Of a stretch of 64,000 nt of DNA, positions 23,601 to 35,300 are shown in pieces. Made by a program: the position numbers and the translations under genes. The DNA comes from Lutraria lutraria. Taxonomy: Eukaryota > Mollusca > Bivalvia > Venerida > Mactridae. The first letter of the stretch is position 1. Each line of letters starts with the position of its first letter. The DNA is taken from assembly GCA_964023205.1 (NCBI GenBank), contig OZ026834.1:34944756-35008755 (forward strand). The letters run 5' to 3'. The notes beneath the pieces were generated by a model, which saw nothing but the letters and a program-made list of their open reading frames with translations, ran no database searches and was not told the origin of the DNA.

Positions 23601-26600
23601 TCAACTGGGTGTCTGAAGCTGGTATGGTAGAAAATATCCAAGTTGTTGTAAAGGAATACAAAGATACAAGAAACTTGCATGTAAGTTAAATAATGTTCCA
23701 TATATACCTAGTTCCCATATCTACAATATTTACCTCCCTTGGCGGCCATCTTTGTTGGCAAATTTCTTATGCGCTTAATAGAAAAAAACAGAAAATTGGT
23801 TATTAAACAACTTAATTTATAAAAAATAACTTTATAATGAAGTTGTTAAGACCCTAAGCACATCAGGTTTAAGAAAATGTAGTTGTCACATGTAAATGTT
23901 CTGTATTAAGAATTATCAAAACAAAAATATAAATATCTTCTATCAATGCTTGTTGAATTTGGTAAATATTGTTCAATTATTTTCCAATTGTGAATCGAAA
24001 CACCCTCTCCAATTCGATTGATAATCGATTCTCTTTCAAGATTTTACAACACTAGTGGTTGGTTAGTGCACTGGACATGTAATCCAGTGATCCGAATTTG
24101 AATCTCGGTCACAACAGGTCATACCCCACTATAAAAATTTGACAAAAATGTAAATTTTCCTTCATATGTGGAGAAATTGCTTGCTCTGTGTGGATTGGTA
24201 AGTTAGCATTAGTTAGAATACAGTTCAGGAAAACTGGTCAGGTGAACTGGCTTCCATGTATAACTGAAATATTGTTGAAAAACCCGCCCGGGTTAAACCC
24301 AAAGATGGTGCTAGTAAATTTGTATTTTCGCTAACCAACAGCAATGGTCATTTGGCATTAACTTTCTAGCTGTAACAATGGAGATCGAAAGACCCCAGGA
24401 ATGTACCTGTATTGAACCATTGACCTTACATAAGCTAGCTTGATAGCTCCCTCACTGATGAAATTTTGTCTTGGATTGGATTTGAACTCTGGTGATGGGC
24501 TAGCGACAACGGAGGCCTCCCCTTTCGGGTTTTTAAAATTATTGAAGCTAGGTTTAAACATCCTCGAGTATATTATATCCTTTTATATTCTAATTTCAGC
24601 CACTGAGAGTTTGTGTTCTCGGTCCTCCAGCCAGTGGTAAATCTACTGTCATCAAACAGCTGTGTGAACACTACAAACTACATCATATTAAGATTAAGGA
24701 TGTTATAGATGAAGCTATGGACACATTGGTAAGTTATTGATCTACATCTGCAGAGTTTTAAAAATACCAATCCAAATTCTTCAAGTCAGGCACTTTATAT
24801 ACAACTCGAAAACGTTGAGATGTTTTTTTATTCCTTTGATTCCTATAAAATGTGGTTGGTTACACAATGTTTGTGATGAATGTATGAATCTCAAAGCTTT
24901 CGTTTTACAACTAAATGAATGATTGAAAATCCAATTTTTAAGTTTAAAATTGTGAAATAGTGCCTTATAAGGTCATTTAGCCTATATTCTATCAATTAGT
25001 ATTCATTTATATAACATGTACATATAACAGTAACTGCTTATAAATGAAGCATGTCAAATTTACTAGATAAAATACAATTAGAATAAAATAAAGTTAAAAA
25101 TACTTACGCTTCAACACTTAAATACTGGTACATCATAGTCTAATTTGAATAATGTTGAATGAGTCCATATCTCAAAATGTTGAATAAATTTGTTGTTGTG
25201 CAAACAACCAAGTTGTATGTTTGTTTACCAAACAGACTACAACAGCAAGAAGAGCCGACTCCGAAGATCAAGAAGAAGATGAGGGAAAAGCTCAGGATGC
25301 TCAAGAGTTACTTGATGCAATAAATGAAGGGAAAGAACAGAACAATGGTAGATTAGAGGATCAATACATTCTCAGATTCTTCAGAGACAAACTTCTATCC
25401 ATGCCATGTCAGAACCAAGGATTTATACTAGACGGTTTCCCTAAGAATATTGAACAAGCTAAGGAACTCTTTGCAAGTAAGTTACCCCTTTGTGTAGTGA
25501 AGAATTGTTTTTGATTCATTTGTTGTAAGACCCTTGAATAGAAGTTAACAATAGATACATATGGCGTTAAAGATAATGTTTATTTCTGTTTACCTGAATT
25601 ATCCTATTTTTCCCTCTACCCTAGATTTTTTATTTGGTGCAAGGAACAATATATCCACTGTCTGCTTTTTTAACCTTTCAAGATTGATAAAAGGGGCATA
25701 CCCTACAACTGACAAACATTCTGTGAAAGTGTAAAAATTTGTTAGATGTATATGTAAAACAATATTTAATGGATAATTGCAAGAAGAACTTGGGTCATAA
25801 AATGACTAGTTTAGGTACTAGCCGCAAAAATCATAGCTATGAATAATAAATCACTTCCACCCAAAAATTGTACAACAAATTCCAAAGAGTTTCCTATCTT
25901 TTATGGAAACTAATTTTTTTGTGATTTTATTTTTAATTGGATGAATTTTTGGCTGAAACTTTCTTTGTCGGCTTTTTTCTTTACAAGCTTCTAATTTATC
26001 ATCATTTTGCCTTGATTCTAGATGCACCAAGTTGTAGGGTATGCCCCTTTAAAAGAAATTAAAAAAATCCCAACCTACAGTATTTTTAATGAGCATGTAA
26101 CCAGAAACAAACACATTTTTACACCTTAGAAGAAATGTGGCTTTTATTCACTGTGTATGGGCCTTCATGTGGCTCTTTTATCCATTAAATAATGTCTACT
26201 TAAAATGACATTTGTTCATACAGTAACCCTTTTTAACAGATGGTTATTAACTCAAGTTTGTCTGTTGTGCAATACTCAAATGGTATTGGCGAAATCAGAG
26301 AATTTGATAACTACGTTTTATATCTGTTCACAGCTGATGATGATGAAGAACCTGAAGAATCCGCTAAAGCTACCAGTTACAACAAACTTATCATGCCAGA
26401 GTTTGTAATCAACCTTAAAGCCAATGATGAGTTCTTGAAACAACGTATCATGAATTTACCTGAGTCTCAAGTTGTCGGTACACACAACACAGAGGAAGGT
26501 CTTGTGAGAAGATTAGAAGCTTACAGATCTGCTAATACTGAGGAGGAGACTGTACTAAACTACTTCGATGAACTAGAATTTCACCCTGAATGCGTTGGTA

Positions 26601-29123
26601 AGTTGATAAGAAAAAAATCTTCATTGTGTGTATTGTAAACAAAGGCTTAGCCCTCTATTAAATTATGACCTTTATTTATACATGAAGTTGAAGTAATGCA
26701 AACTTGAATGAGTTTGTAAATTGCTTTTTCAACAAACTGTTCTTCTTTCAATGTAGACTAATCTTCCCTGTGTATGAATGTACATTATATGTATGAGGAA
26801 TATTATAGGATTAAACTTTCATTTCTGGTCGTTTATCGATGTGTAAACTCCCTCAGACCTCATAACACATTGAATAAAGCCTGAAGGGCTTTATGTGAAA
26901 AAATGTGTTATGAGGTCTGAGGGAGTTCACACTTCGATAAACGACCAGAAATGAGAGTTTAATTCTTTTATTTCCAATTAAATTCAATTGTTTTATTCAA
27001 TTCTTACAAATGTTGGACATGAACCGCTAGAACTCTTTAGCTGGTAAAAGTAGTCTGTCGACGATATACCGAAACAAAAGGTTTCCGATTGAAAAGGAGT
27101 TTAAAGTATAAAGTCCCTCCATTGACCAGTCAAAATGCCTAGATTTGTAAGAATTGGAAATAAATATATATATACATAATTATGTAAATAGAATTCTTCT
27201 GAAAAAAAGTCAGTTATGAGTTACTTGCCATACCTGTCTATCTCAGTCCATGTATGGGGTGGCTCTGTATTAACTATAGCTGTCAAATGAGCCATTAAAC
27301 AACAGATAAACAAATTATCAATGAACATTTTTCATGTCAACTGAATTACTGTTGAGAAATAGGACAAAAACAACATAGTGTATATTATTAACTTATGTTT
27401 CATCTTTACAGAAGTGCCTAAAGATACATCACCTATGATGAAGGATACCGTTGATAAATTAAAGAAAGTTATTGGAAAAGCTAGAAATTATGGTATGTAA
27501 AGTTTGAGCAATGGTATGCAGGTCATATCATAAACAGGAACCTTAAATTTGTTTATATTTAAGCTCCGGTGGCCACAAAGTACCATTTATTAATCAACAA
27601 TCTTACATATATGTAATATAAGATGCACCTTCATAAGTAACCCAAATTATTTTCTTAGAAATCAATGATTATTTTAATCACAATTAAGGCAGTAATCTTA
27701 TGTTAATTGTTGCTTGGCACTTCTTATATCAAAATTATCCAGAGTCTGTCAACTTTTTTAGCCTTGTAAGTCATTTAATGTAATTCTAAGAAAGTCCTTC
27801 CCTTGAGTATTTGAATAACCTTACTGAATGTAATGTATTGCTATTATACCTCAGGTCCAACTCCTGAAGAATTAGAACAAATGAGAAAACGTGAAGAGGA
27901 AGATAGACAAAAGAAAGAAGCTGAAGAAAAAATGGAGAAAGAAAGAAAAGAAGCAGAAGAAGCTGCTGAGAGAAAGAAGAGACAGGAAGAATGGGTATGA
28001 TTTTAGAAAATGTCTTACCAAGTTACCATAAGGGTGAATGAGATGAGATAATTCAACTGTTCCATATTTCAGACTTCATATAAACTGTTTAATATTTTTA
28101 GCCTATCTAACAGTAATACAGTAGATATATTATTAAAGGTTACATTTACTAATAAGGACTTGTACTTAAAACAAAGTTTGCAGTTGTGTAACTCAAGCTT
28201 TTAAGTTTGTTTTCAGTTTTGTTTACATTATATTCCTCATTGTACTGAAAATAAATAGGAGGAATAAAGAACACATTTTTGGGGTAAAAAATCATTAAAA
28301 AGATTTTAGGTTGCAGAATGGTTTTTTTATGACTCATTTGGATAACTTCAAACCAATAACTTTTTAAATGTGGTCCAACACAAACACTCAAAAAGTTCAC
28401 TGTCACTATTTTTATACTGAATATTTCAGACATCAAGGTTGAATGAAGTGAAGAGAGAAGAGTATGAACTTCTGGAGGCCCAGTCAATACCATTGAGAAA
28501 TTACCTTATGAAACATGTCATGCCTACACTAACACAAGGTCTCATCGAATGCTGCAAAACCAGACCGGATGATGCAATTGATTATCTTGTAAGTACAACA
28601 TAACCTCAAATAGAGACTACCTCAATACTGAAACCACCCCATTATAAGGACCATTTGAATATGAGGGCCATCTTAATATTAATAAAAAATGACCTCTAAT
28701 GCTTTTTATCTTCGCTTTTGATTTTGAATGATTTTGTCTTTTCGCTGTTAAATAGTTATTCATACTTCATGAACTATTTATAATGAAATTAATGATAATA
28801 AACTTCTTTGTTTATTGATAGATGCAATGTACTTGATTTTTATAACTTTGTTCTTACCTCAGTCATAAAATAAATTTGTACCTGGTGACATCTGCCATGT
28901 CTCAGTAATTATATTTTCTAATATTTCCAATTTTGGTAAACACCTAAGCATTGTTATAATGATTATAGTGTTCACCACTAGTTGATACAAATTGTATCTT
29001 GATGTTAAAGTTAGTGATTTATATTAGGTCATTTGTTGTATCAGATGATATAATCAATGTCACACTGTTTGATATCTTTTTCAGGCTGAGTATTTGTTCC
29101 AACAGAATCCTCAAGTGGACTAA
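17695..29123 (+). CDS. AK7: Adenylate kinase 7, 708 aa, 17 exons
   Basis: AK7 interconverts ATP, ADP and AMP in motile cilia; its loss in mammals causes ciliary and sperm-tail defects. Exons: 17695-17787, 18961-19137, 19443-19551, 19866-19960, 20301-20411, 21823-21906, 22257-22342, 22507-22597, 22974-23051, 23531-23680, 24600-24728, 25236-25476, 26334-26597, 27412-27492, 27855-27994, 28430-28588, 29085-29123. All phases join; the product is 708 residues (human 723). The N-terminal half is the dehydrogenase-like domain ([34 protein letters not shown]). The kinase starts at about 359 with P-loop GPPASGKST (366-374), an acidic insert, [15 protein letters not shown] (DGFP at 467-470) and the [13 protein letters not shown] lid region. 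Residues about 597-643 are a Glu/Lys coiled coil. The C-terminus is a Dpy-30 motif ([16 protein letters not shown]). A possible extra in-frame exon is at 20985-21065. AATAAA at 29779. Confidence 0.93.
18778..18870. repeat. Hairpin element in AK7 intron 1
   Basis: A 93-bp near-perfect palindrome. The arms contain AAACTGTCCGACTTGTAAAT and its inverse, with a TATAATATAA loop region. It resembles a very small foldback transposon. Confidence 0.8.
20985..21065 (+). other. Candidate AK7 cassette exon (27 codons, in frame)
   Basis: The segment follows an AG acceptor preceded by T-rich sequence (TATTATTTTCGTTACAAG) and ends ATT|GTAAGA. It is exactly 81 bp, open in phase 0, and lies between AK7 exons 5 and 6, which also join in phase 0. 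It would insert a Ser/Asp-rich stretch ([10 protein letters not shown], then SSTDDDD). Not needed for the conserved protein, so it would be alternative. Confidence 0.35.
23408..23484. repeat. 78-bp palindromic mini-element, copy 2
   Basis: The same hairpin as 8117-8194 (TCGAGGGCTCAACGCAACAC arm), with a few substitutions. It ends about 46 bp before AK7 exon 10. Confidence 0.75.
23705..23972. repeat. TA-flanked TIR element, damaged copy
   Basis: It starts TA then CCTAGTTCCCATATCTACAA and matches the complete element at 44743-45050 through its interior. It lacks about 25 bp near the right end and breaks off after GGTAAATATTGT, so the right terminal repeat is lost. It begins about 25 bp past the donor of AK7 exon 10. 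Confidence 0.75.
24046..24300 (+). mobile_element. tRNA-derived SINE in AK7 intron 10
   Basis: The head has TGGTTGGTTAGTGCACTGG and GAATTTGAATCTCGG in A/B-box positions. The body has GGTAAGTTAGCATTAGTTAG. The tail has GTTGAAAAACCCGCCCGGG then TTAAACCC. Same family as 14205, 33470 and 61146. Confidence 0.7.
25688..26052. repeat. TIR element with TTAA target duplication, copy 2 (inverted)
   Basis: A 357-bp element (25692-26048) with the same AGGGGCATACCC ends as 2039-2389, in the opposite orientation. The right flank is TTAA and the left flank is TAAA, one substitution away. It lies in AK7 intron 12. Confidence 0.8.
26810..26963. repeat. Foldback element with about 60-bp arms
   Basis: The left arm runs from ATTAAACTTTCATTTCTGGT through CCTCAGACCTCATAACACAT. 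The right arm is its inverse, with a loop of about 30 bp. Few mismatches between arms, so relatively young. In AK7 intron 13. Confidence 0.8.
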
Positions 29124-32100
29124 ATTCATCTTACAGCATTTGAAAAAAACAACATTTTAATCTTTATTTGTGATATTCAAGTTATAGTAAAGAATCTATA
29201 AAAGAGTGTGAAGTAGGTTAATTAATAAATAAATAAATAAATAAATAGAAAAAAGGACGTATTTTTATTATTTTGACCATCTCTGATACAAGGTGTAAAT
29301 AAGTTACATAGACAGACAGCTGTCAATGGAGAAATTAAAATGGTTTTATTTGTAAGTTGCTTGTATTTGTCTCTTTTTATTGACTTGATACTGAACTCTG
29401 TTCACATAATGACCTTATTCACAGGTGACCATTCTATCAAGTTTGATGGTTGTTCTAAAATGCTTTGTTTCAAGTCTGTGATATATTATACAAGTATAAA
29501 TGTTTCTTCGTTCTTGTTTATGCATTGCTTTGCATTTTTTTCATATTGTATACATTTAGAGAGGTAAACCTTTTGTGTTTTATGTGCATCACACCTCTGT
29601 ACCAATCAAAGTGATGTATTATAAAGTACATTTGTTTGTATTCAAGTTGTCATGTCTGGATCTTGAATTTGTTCCATTGTAAGCATTTGAAAAACAAAGG
29701 CTTGTATTTGTCTTAAATAGTGATGTATTCCCAGTATAATTACTGAATGATGTCTCACCAGTATTGAATGCTTGTTTTAATAAATGATCTTATTTAAAAT
29801 CATCTGTTTTATGTTATCCACTTTTCTTTTCCACAATTTGCAAAAGATATAACACTCAAGAAAAGTTGGTAGTTATAATATTTGATTACCTCCCTTGTCA
29901 TGAAGTCATGTATATGCTAAAGAGTTGGCAGCCTGGTTCCTGGCATGTACACAATACCTCTATATAGCAGTAAGGGGCAGGTAATCAAGACTAATGAGTA
30001 GGATGACAAGTTATCTCCTTCAACGTTGTAACATGTGTTGAACTACAGTCAACGCCCTTTTCACTTCAAGACTCAGATATAGTCAACAGCGCTGAGGGTA
30101 AACATGAACCAGCTTTCTCAGTGTAAACCACAAGACTAACAATATATAACTTTTTACTTTCCAAGTTAACATGCAGTATGACAAATGGTTGTTTTTGTGA
30201 GTTAAACTTAAGGGCCCTAGCTGCACATTAGGGAAAGGGGCCCTCAGGTAGGGGAATTTTGCATCATTTTGTGGAAAAAGGGGAATTTCAGGGGATTTTT
30301 TCAACAGCCTTATTACCCTTCAATAAACATTTTAAGCTTAAAATAGCTGTATTTTAATATATTAATATACAAATAATCAAAGGTTAATAACTTAATATCA
30401 ACCATTTATGAAAAGAAAATTATTATTATTTTTTTTTTATGGGGAAATTTTATCAAAAATGGGGGGAAAAAGTATATTATTTTAGGAGGGGAATGGGGCC
30501 GAATTTCGTCTCCAATAAACATCAAATGAGGGCCCCGAACTTAGTTCATCATCTCCACTAAGCAGTTACTTGTTTGGTGCATGAATTTTGATGCAGACCA
30601 AAGTACTCAGGGTTTTCTACATCCGCCATGAAAAGGTTTCCATTTTTAAAATATTTGTTTTTGAAGTCATCAGTAAAAACCTCCTAAATAAAATTCAACT
30701 GACATTGGTACTTTCATAACCATGATTAGGGATTATAAGTTTTATTTTGCTTGAATATAGTTGAACACCATCAATAAGTAGAATCTCAGTTAAATGTTAT
30801 ACTAGTAGCTAATTGACTGTATTAGTAACCTGTACTACTCATTTACCTACCAGAACTTACCTGTTCCTCCTCATTCTATAAGTGACTGCTATCTTTCCAA
30901 TGTGACAATTGGGTCAAAAGGTGGTGTTTCAAGCAATAATATTTCAAATTTCTGTCAAATTTGACACAATATTTGTCAAACAAGGTCAAATAAAAATCGG
31001 GGAAATTTCAGATCATGCCAAGGTAATACCATAACTTCCTCCAATGATGGAAAAACATATGCTAACACATACAGTTTCCAGTCAATGTAAATAAAATATA
31101 ACCATACAATATTATGAACTCTCGACAAAATGGCAAATCAAGCAAGAGCAAAATAAAAACACAGATCATAGTTCAAATAGATTTTAATAATATAAAATTA
31201 TTATATTGTTTACATGCAACTAAGACAAGGTAAATATGTAAGCAAAAATATGACGATTTCAGATCACATGTATAGAACAACAATGTAACCAGTTTTAATC
31301 ATGTACTTTGACATACAAACTGATGACAAGATAATAAACCTTGCAACGCACAATCCTTATAAAGTGAACTGTTTTCTTTTTGACCAGGAAGTAGCCTGCC
31401 CATTTTTAAGTATTTGATAGAATTACAGATTTTTCAAAGATCTATTTGACTTAAGATCTTCATTTCTCTATAAATATGTTGAATTCAATGAAATGGAAAA
31501 AAGTTTCATCCGTAAGAATTTTTCTTATGAAGAGATTTCTTTTTGTAAATTATTTACAAATACAATTACAGAGGGAAACATTCAGCAGAACTAACCATCA
31601 CGTCATGAAACTGAAACAATGATCTCCCAGCACATATTATAGTCTTTGAGCAGATGAAGGCATAATGCATCAGTCATACAACATGCCAGTCATGAGTGCC
31701 TGACCTTCATTAGAGGTCAATAACACATTTCTGAAAATGATCCTTCATGCAAATATTGATGGTTTAGATATGAGCCCTTCATAAAGCCCAATGAAAAAGC
31801 TGAGGGTTTAATGAAAATCATGTACACATTGTTTCAACAATACATTAAATGTACTTGAATGTTCTGATTTTGCAAAATGGATATACAAATTATGTTCTTT
31901 ACTTTGTTTTGTGAAGTTTGTGATGTATTTATAACTATAATAATTATTTTATTTAAATGATTGCAAGGCTGACAGTGAGCCCAAAACAACAATCGTAAGG
32001 AGTCATAATGACCCCTAATTTCAGCAACCTTAACATTTGCTCAAGGCTAATAAACCAATGAACACAAGTTTTCAGTAAGGCGTAAAAAATAATCGGTTGT

Positions 32101-32301
32101 TTCTGGTTACACAACCTTCCATAATTTTCCCTGCGACCCAGACTTTTTGTATAAAATAAAAAATTCCCTACCCTATCTATTCTTTTTTTTTTTTGAGCAT
32201 GTCACCAGAAACAAACAATTCTTTTCATGCCTAATATATCATTTGCACCCACAAAACTCCAGTCACATATTAGTTGGATTGTCCTTATTCTTGACATCAC
32301 T
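29124..32301. other. Convergent intergenic region between AK7 and DNAAF10
   Basis: It holds the AK7 3'UTR, an (AATA)n run at 29221-29248, AATAAA at 29779, a possible inverted-end element at 30236-30536 (GGGGCCCTCA ends), and a TGTTTCTGG-type element at 32097-32218. A candidate minus-strand poly(A) hexamer (TTTATT on plus) for DNAAF10 is at 31948-31953. I see no further gene. Confidence 0.45.
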
Positions 32302-35300
32302 TCAAACACATTTTAATTTCGTCACAATACAAACACGAAGCATTTGATCGAATGATGTGCACACACAGAGTCCCTCTTTGTCAGGACTCCAGTCAAATGA
32401 ACTAATAGGTTGTGTAGATAATACTGTATTCTGTAGCATTGACACAGTTCCAGGGACACCCATTTCCACTTCATTGCCATCTTTCATTACTCTGTTTATT
32501 GGATAGTTGCTGAAAGAAAAGGCATACAAGAATTAACAAATAATACCAATTTCATATTTTTCATATTTTTTGTCGAGGTTAAAGTCACGCAAATAGACTA
32601 GGTCACATGACACAAATAGACTAGGTCACATGGTGACCTTTCCAACATCTAACAGAAAAGGAAGACACCAGGCGAACACTTGAGTCTGTAAGCTACTAGG
32701 ACAGCTTCCTCACTTGTGAATTTTTCTGGTCTGGGACAAAATTCAAGCTCACAATGATGAGAGACCATTCAACCAAAATGGTCTCTAATTGTTTTACATA
32801 GAGAACAATGTTGAATGTTTTGTTACTTTTTTCATTTCTCTTTAGTTCATAAATAATGTCAAGATGACAGTTGTTCACTAACGTAAGCTCAAAGTTCAAA
32901 ACAATAAAAACATTAAAATTTAAGCAAAAACCTAGCAACTATTACAAAAAAACTTTGGAATTCAACATAAATATAATAAATGATAACAACCAAGACAGTA
33001 AGATGTTGTGAAAATGTCTACAGCATACATATACTAATGTAATAATAACATATGTTGTGGTAATAACCTAATGTCATAATAAAATGTTTGATATTTGTAA
33101 GAAGCAAACTTACTATTTCCACAAATTAACAGTCCCATTTCCACCACAAGTCACAAATAAATCTCTATTCTGAGGTAAATGTTTTACCTGCCAAATGGTA
33201 GATTTGTGAGCCTGAAAATTGCATAAAAAGTATTTTCTTAGAATATAGTACTTTAAAATGACAGAGGAATGACAATAAAGAATGCAACTAATGAAAAACA
33301 GTTATAACAGATAGAGATAGCAACTTCTGCACTATTTTACACAGTTTATCTTTCGCACTGTTCCATAAACACTTCTAACTTCATAAGTTTGATTTCTAAA
33401 TATTTCATAACAATCTGGATACAGACGTCGTCAGGCGACATTATAATGATACCCTTGACATAGAATTGAGGGGGCGGCAGTCGTGGTCCAGTGTTTAGTA
33501 CTCTTGATTTGTAACCTGGCAGATTGAGTTTGACTTCCGATCACAGCAGGTCATACCCTTCCATGAAATTTTAACAACAATGTCAATTTCCTCTACATGT
33601 GGAGAAGTTGCCAGTTCCTTGTAGAATGGTAAGTTAGTACTGGTAAGCATAATGCCCAGGAGAACCTGATAGATGAATCTCTCACTGTATATAACTGAAA
33701 AATAGTTGAAAAACAGCGTTAAATCCCCACCCAAAAAATAGAAATTTATTATGAATCAAGTACCTTTTCAGTGACACTAGCAAATCCTTTTTCTGGATGC
33801 TGGGTTCTGGTATCAAAAACATGGAATTTAGATTCCAGAGTTGTAGCAGCCAATTTGTTCATGTTAATATCTTTTCTATCAAATTCCAAATTACAAACCT
33901 GGAATATCAACAATATATTAAGGCTTTAATATTTACATAAATGCTGTTATCAGTACAATTTTTCCCAACTTTTGTTTTTATACAATAAAACTCATAAAAC
34001 TTTTTTTTCTCAAGCAGTTAGAATTAGTGATATACATTAGATTCACAAAATTAAAGACATTATAATGTAACATTCTACACTTAAACTATGACTATTACAA
34101 GCAAGACAACCTAAGATTTCTTCAAATTTACGATACAAACTTCAATAAAGAATAAATATGCTATGAACTGAAAATCCTACTCTAGATATATACGACTTTC
34201 TGACATCTAAACTGATTGCAAAGTGATTTGTCTATCAAATTAGAAATTTTAATGACAAGTTGATTATAAAAAAACTTGTCTGTAGAGACCGCCTTAGGAA
34301 AATAAAGATTTGTTCTTTTTGTGAGGTGGTCATCATGCAAAGGTTAAAATATACTGTAAAGCTTGTTCTTGGAATCAGAACTGGTTCATGGTATACAGAA
34401 AGATGGTTTCTAATCACATTATTGTGATCTTTAGCACAGGTTTAAGTGTACTTACCCCATTTTTTACGTTAGTTTCCCATCTTACGGACATTGTTTTCAG
34501 ATCAAAGAGTTTAATATCACCATTATCATACCCAGCACATACACATCTTTCATGCGGTGTGTAAGCATTACCTGAAAAAGAAGAATCCATGTTAAACAGG
34601 CAGAAAATATTGCCATATTTTCAAAATCAAATCTTTCTCCTTTAAGTTAGCACAGAATGGGGTTTCAATAAAATGGTACGAGATGGATAATTCACCCCCC
34701 ATTTTAGCCTTCACGCTGACTCAATAGCCCTAAGTCCAGGGGTAGTAAATTTCTATCCAGCGAACTTTCTCAAAACTTTAATTCAGCTAGTGGTAGAAAA
34801 AACTCATATCAAGCCATTTTTATTTCTGTATTGTTATGAACAATCTTACGTTACTTGTATTAGACTGTTGGATTAATGTTCATGAATTTGACCAAATTAG
34901 TCAATGTTTGTACAAATCTTTCAAGGTATTTATCATCAATCAAGAATGGTTCTTTGATACAATTATCTACATTGTGTCGCTATACATCAACATGTTATAT
35001 ATCAAAGTTTTGAACTCACCAAAAGCTACAGACCAACAATCTCTCTTTGTCTCCCCCTCCCCTGGCTCCATTGTTGCGACAGGATCGTTCTTCTGTCTTG
35101 GATCCCAAATCTTCACACTTCCTTTATACAAGAAATTGAATTCAATAAGATGAGTGCAATTACACTTTGCGGTAAACATAGCCGAAAATAACAAAAGTGC
35201 AATAATTGAGTCCAGTTAAGTTCTGTGCATGATAAATCCCTTTACTGAGTAAGGTAGTACAGTTATCGTTGCTAACATTTTATAATGAGACACATTAAAT

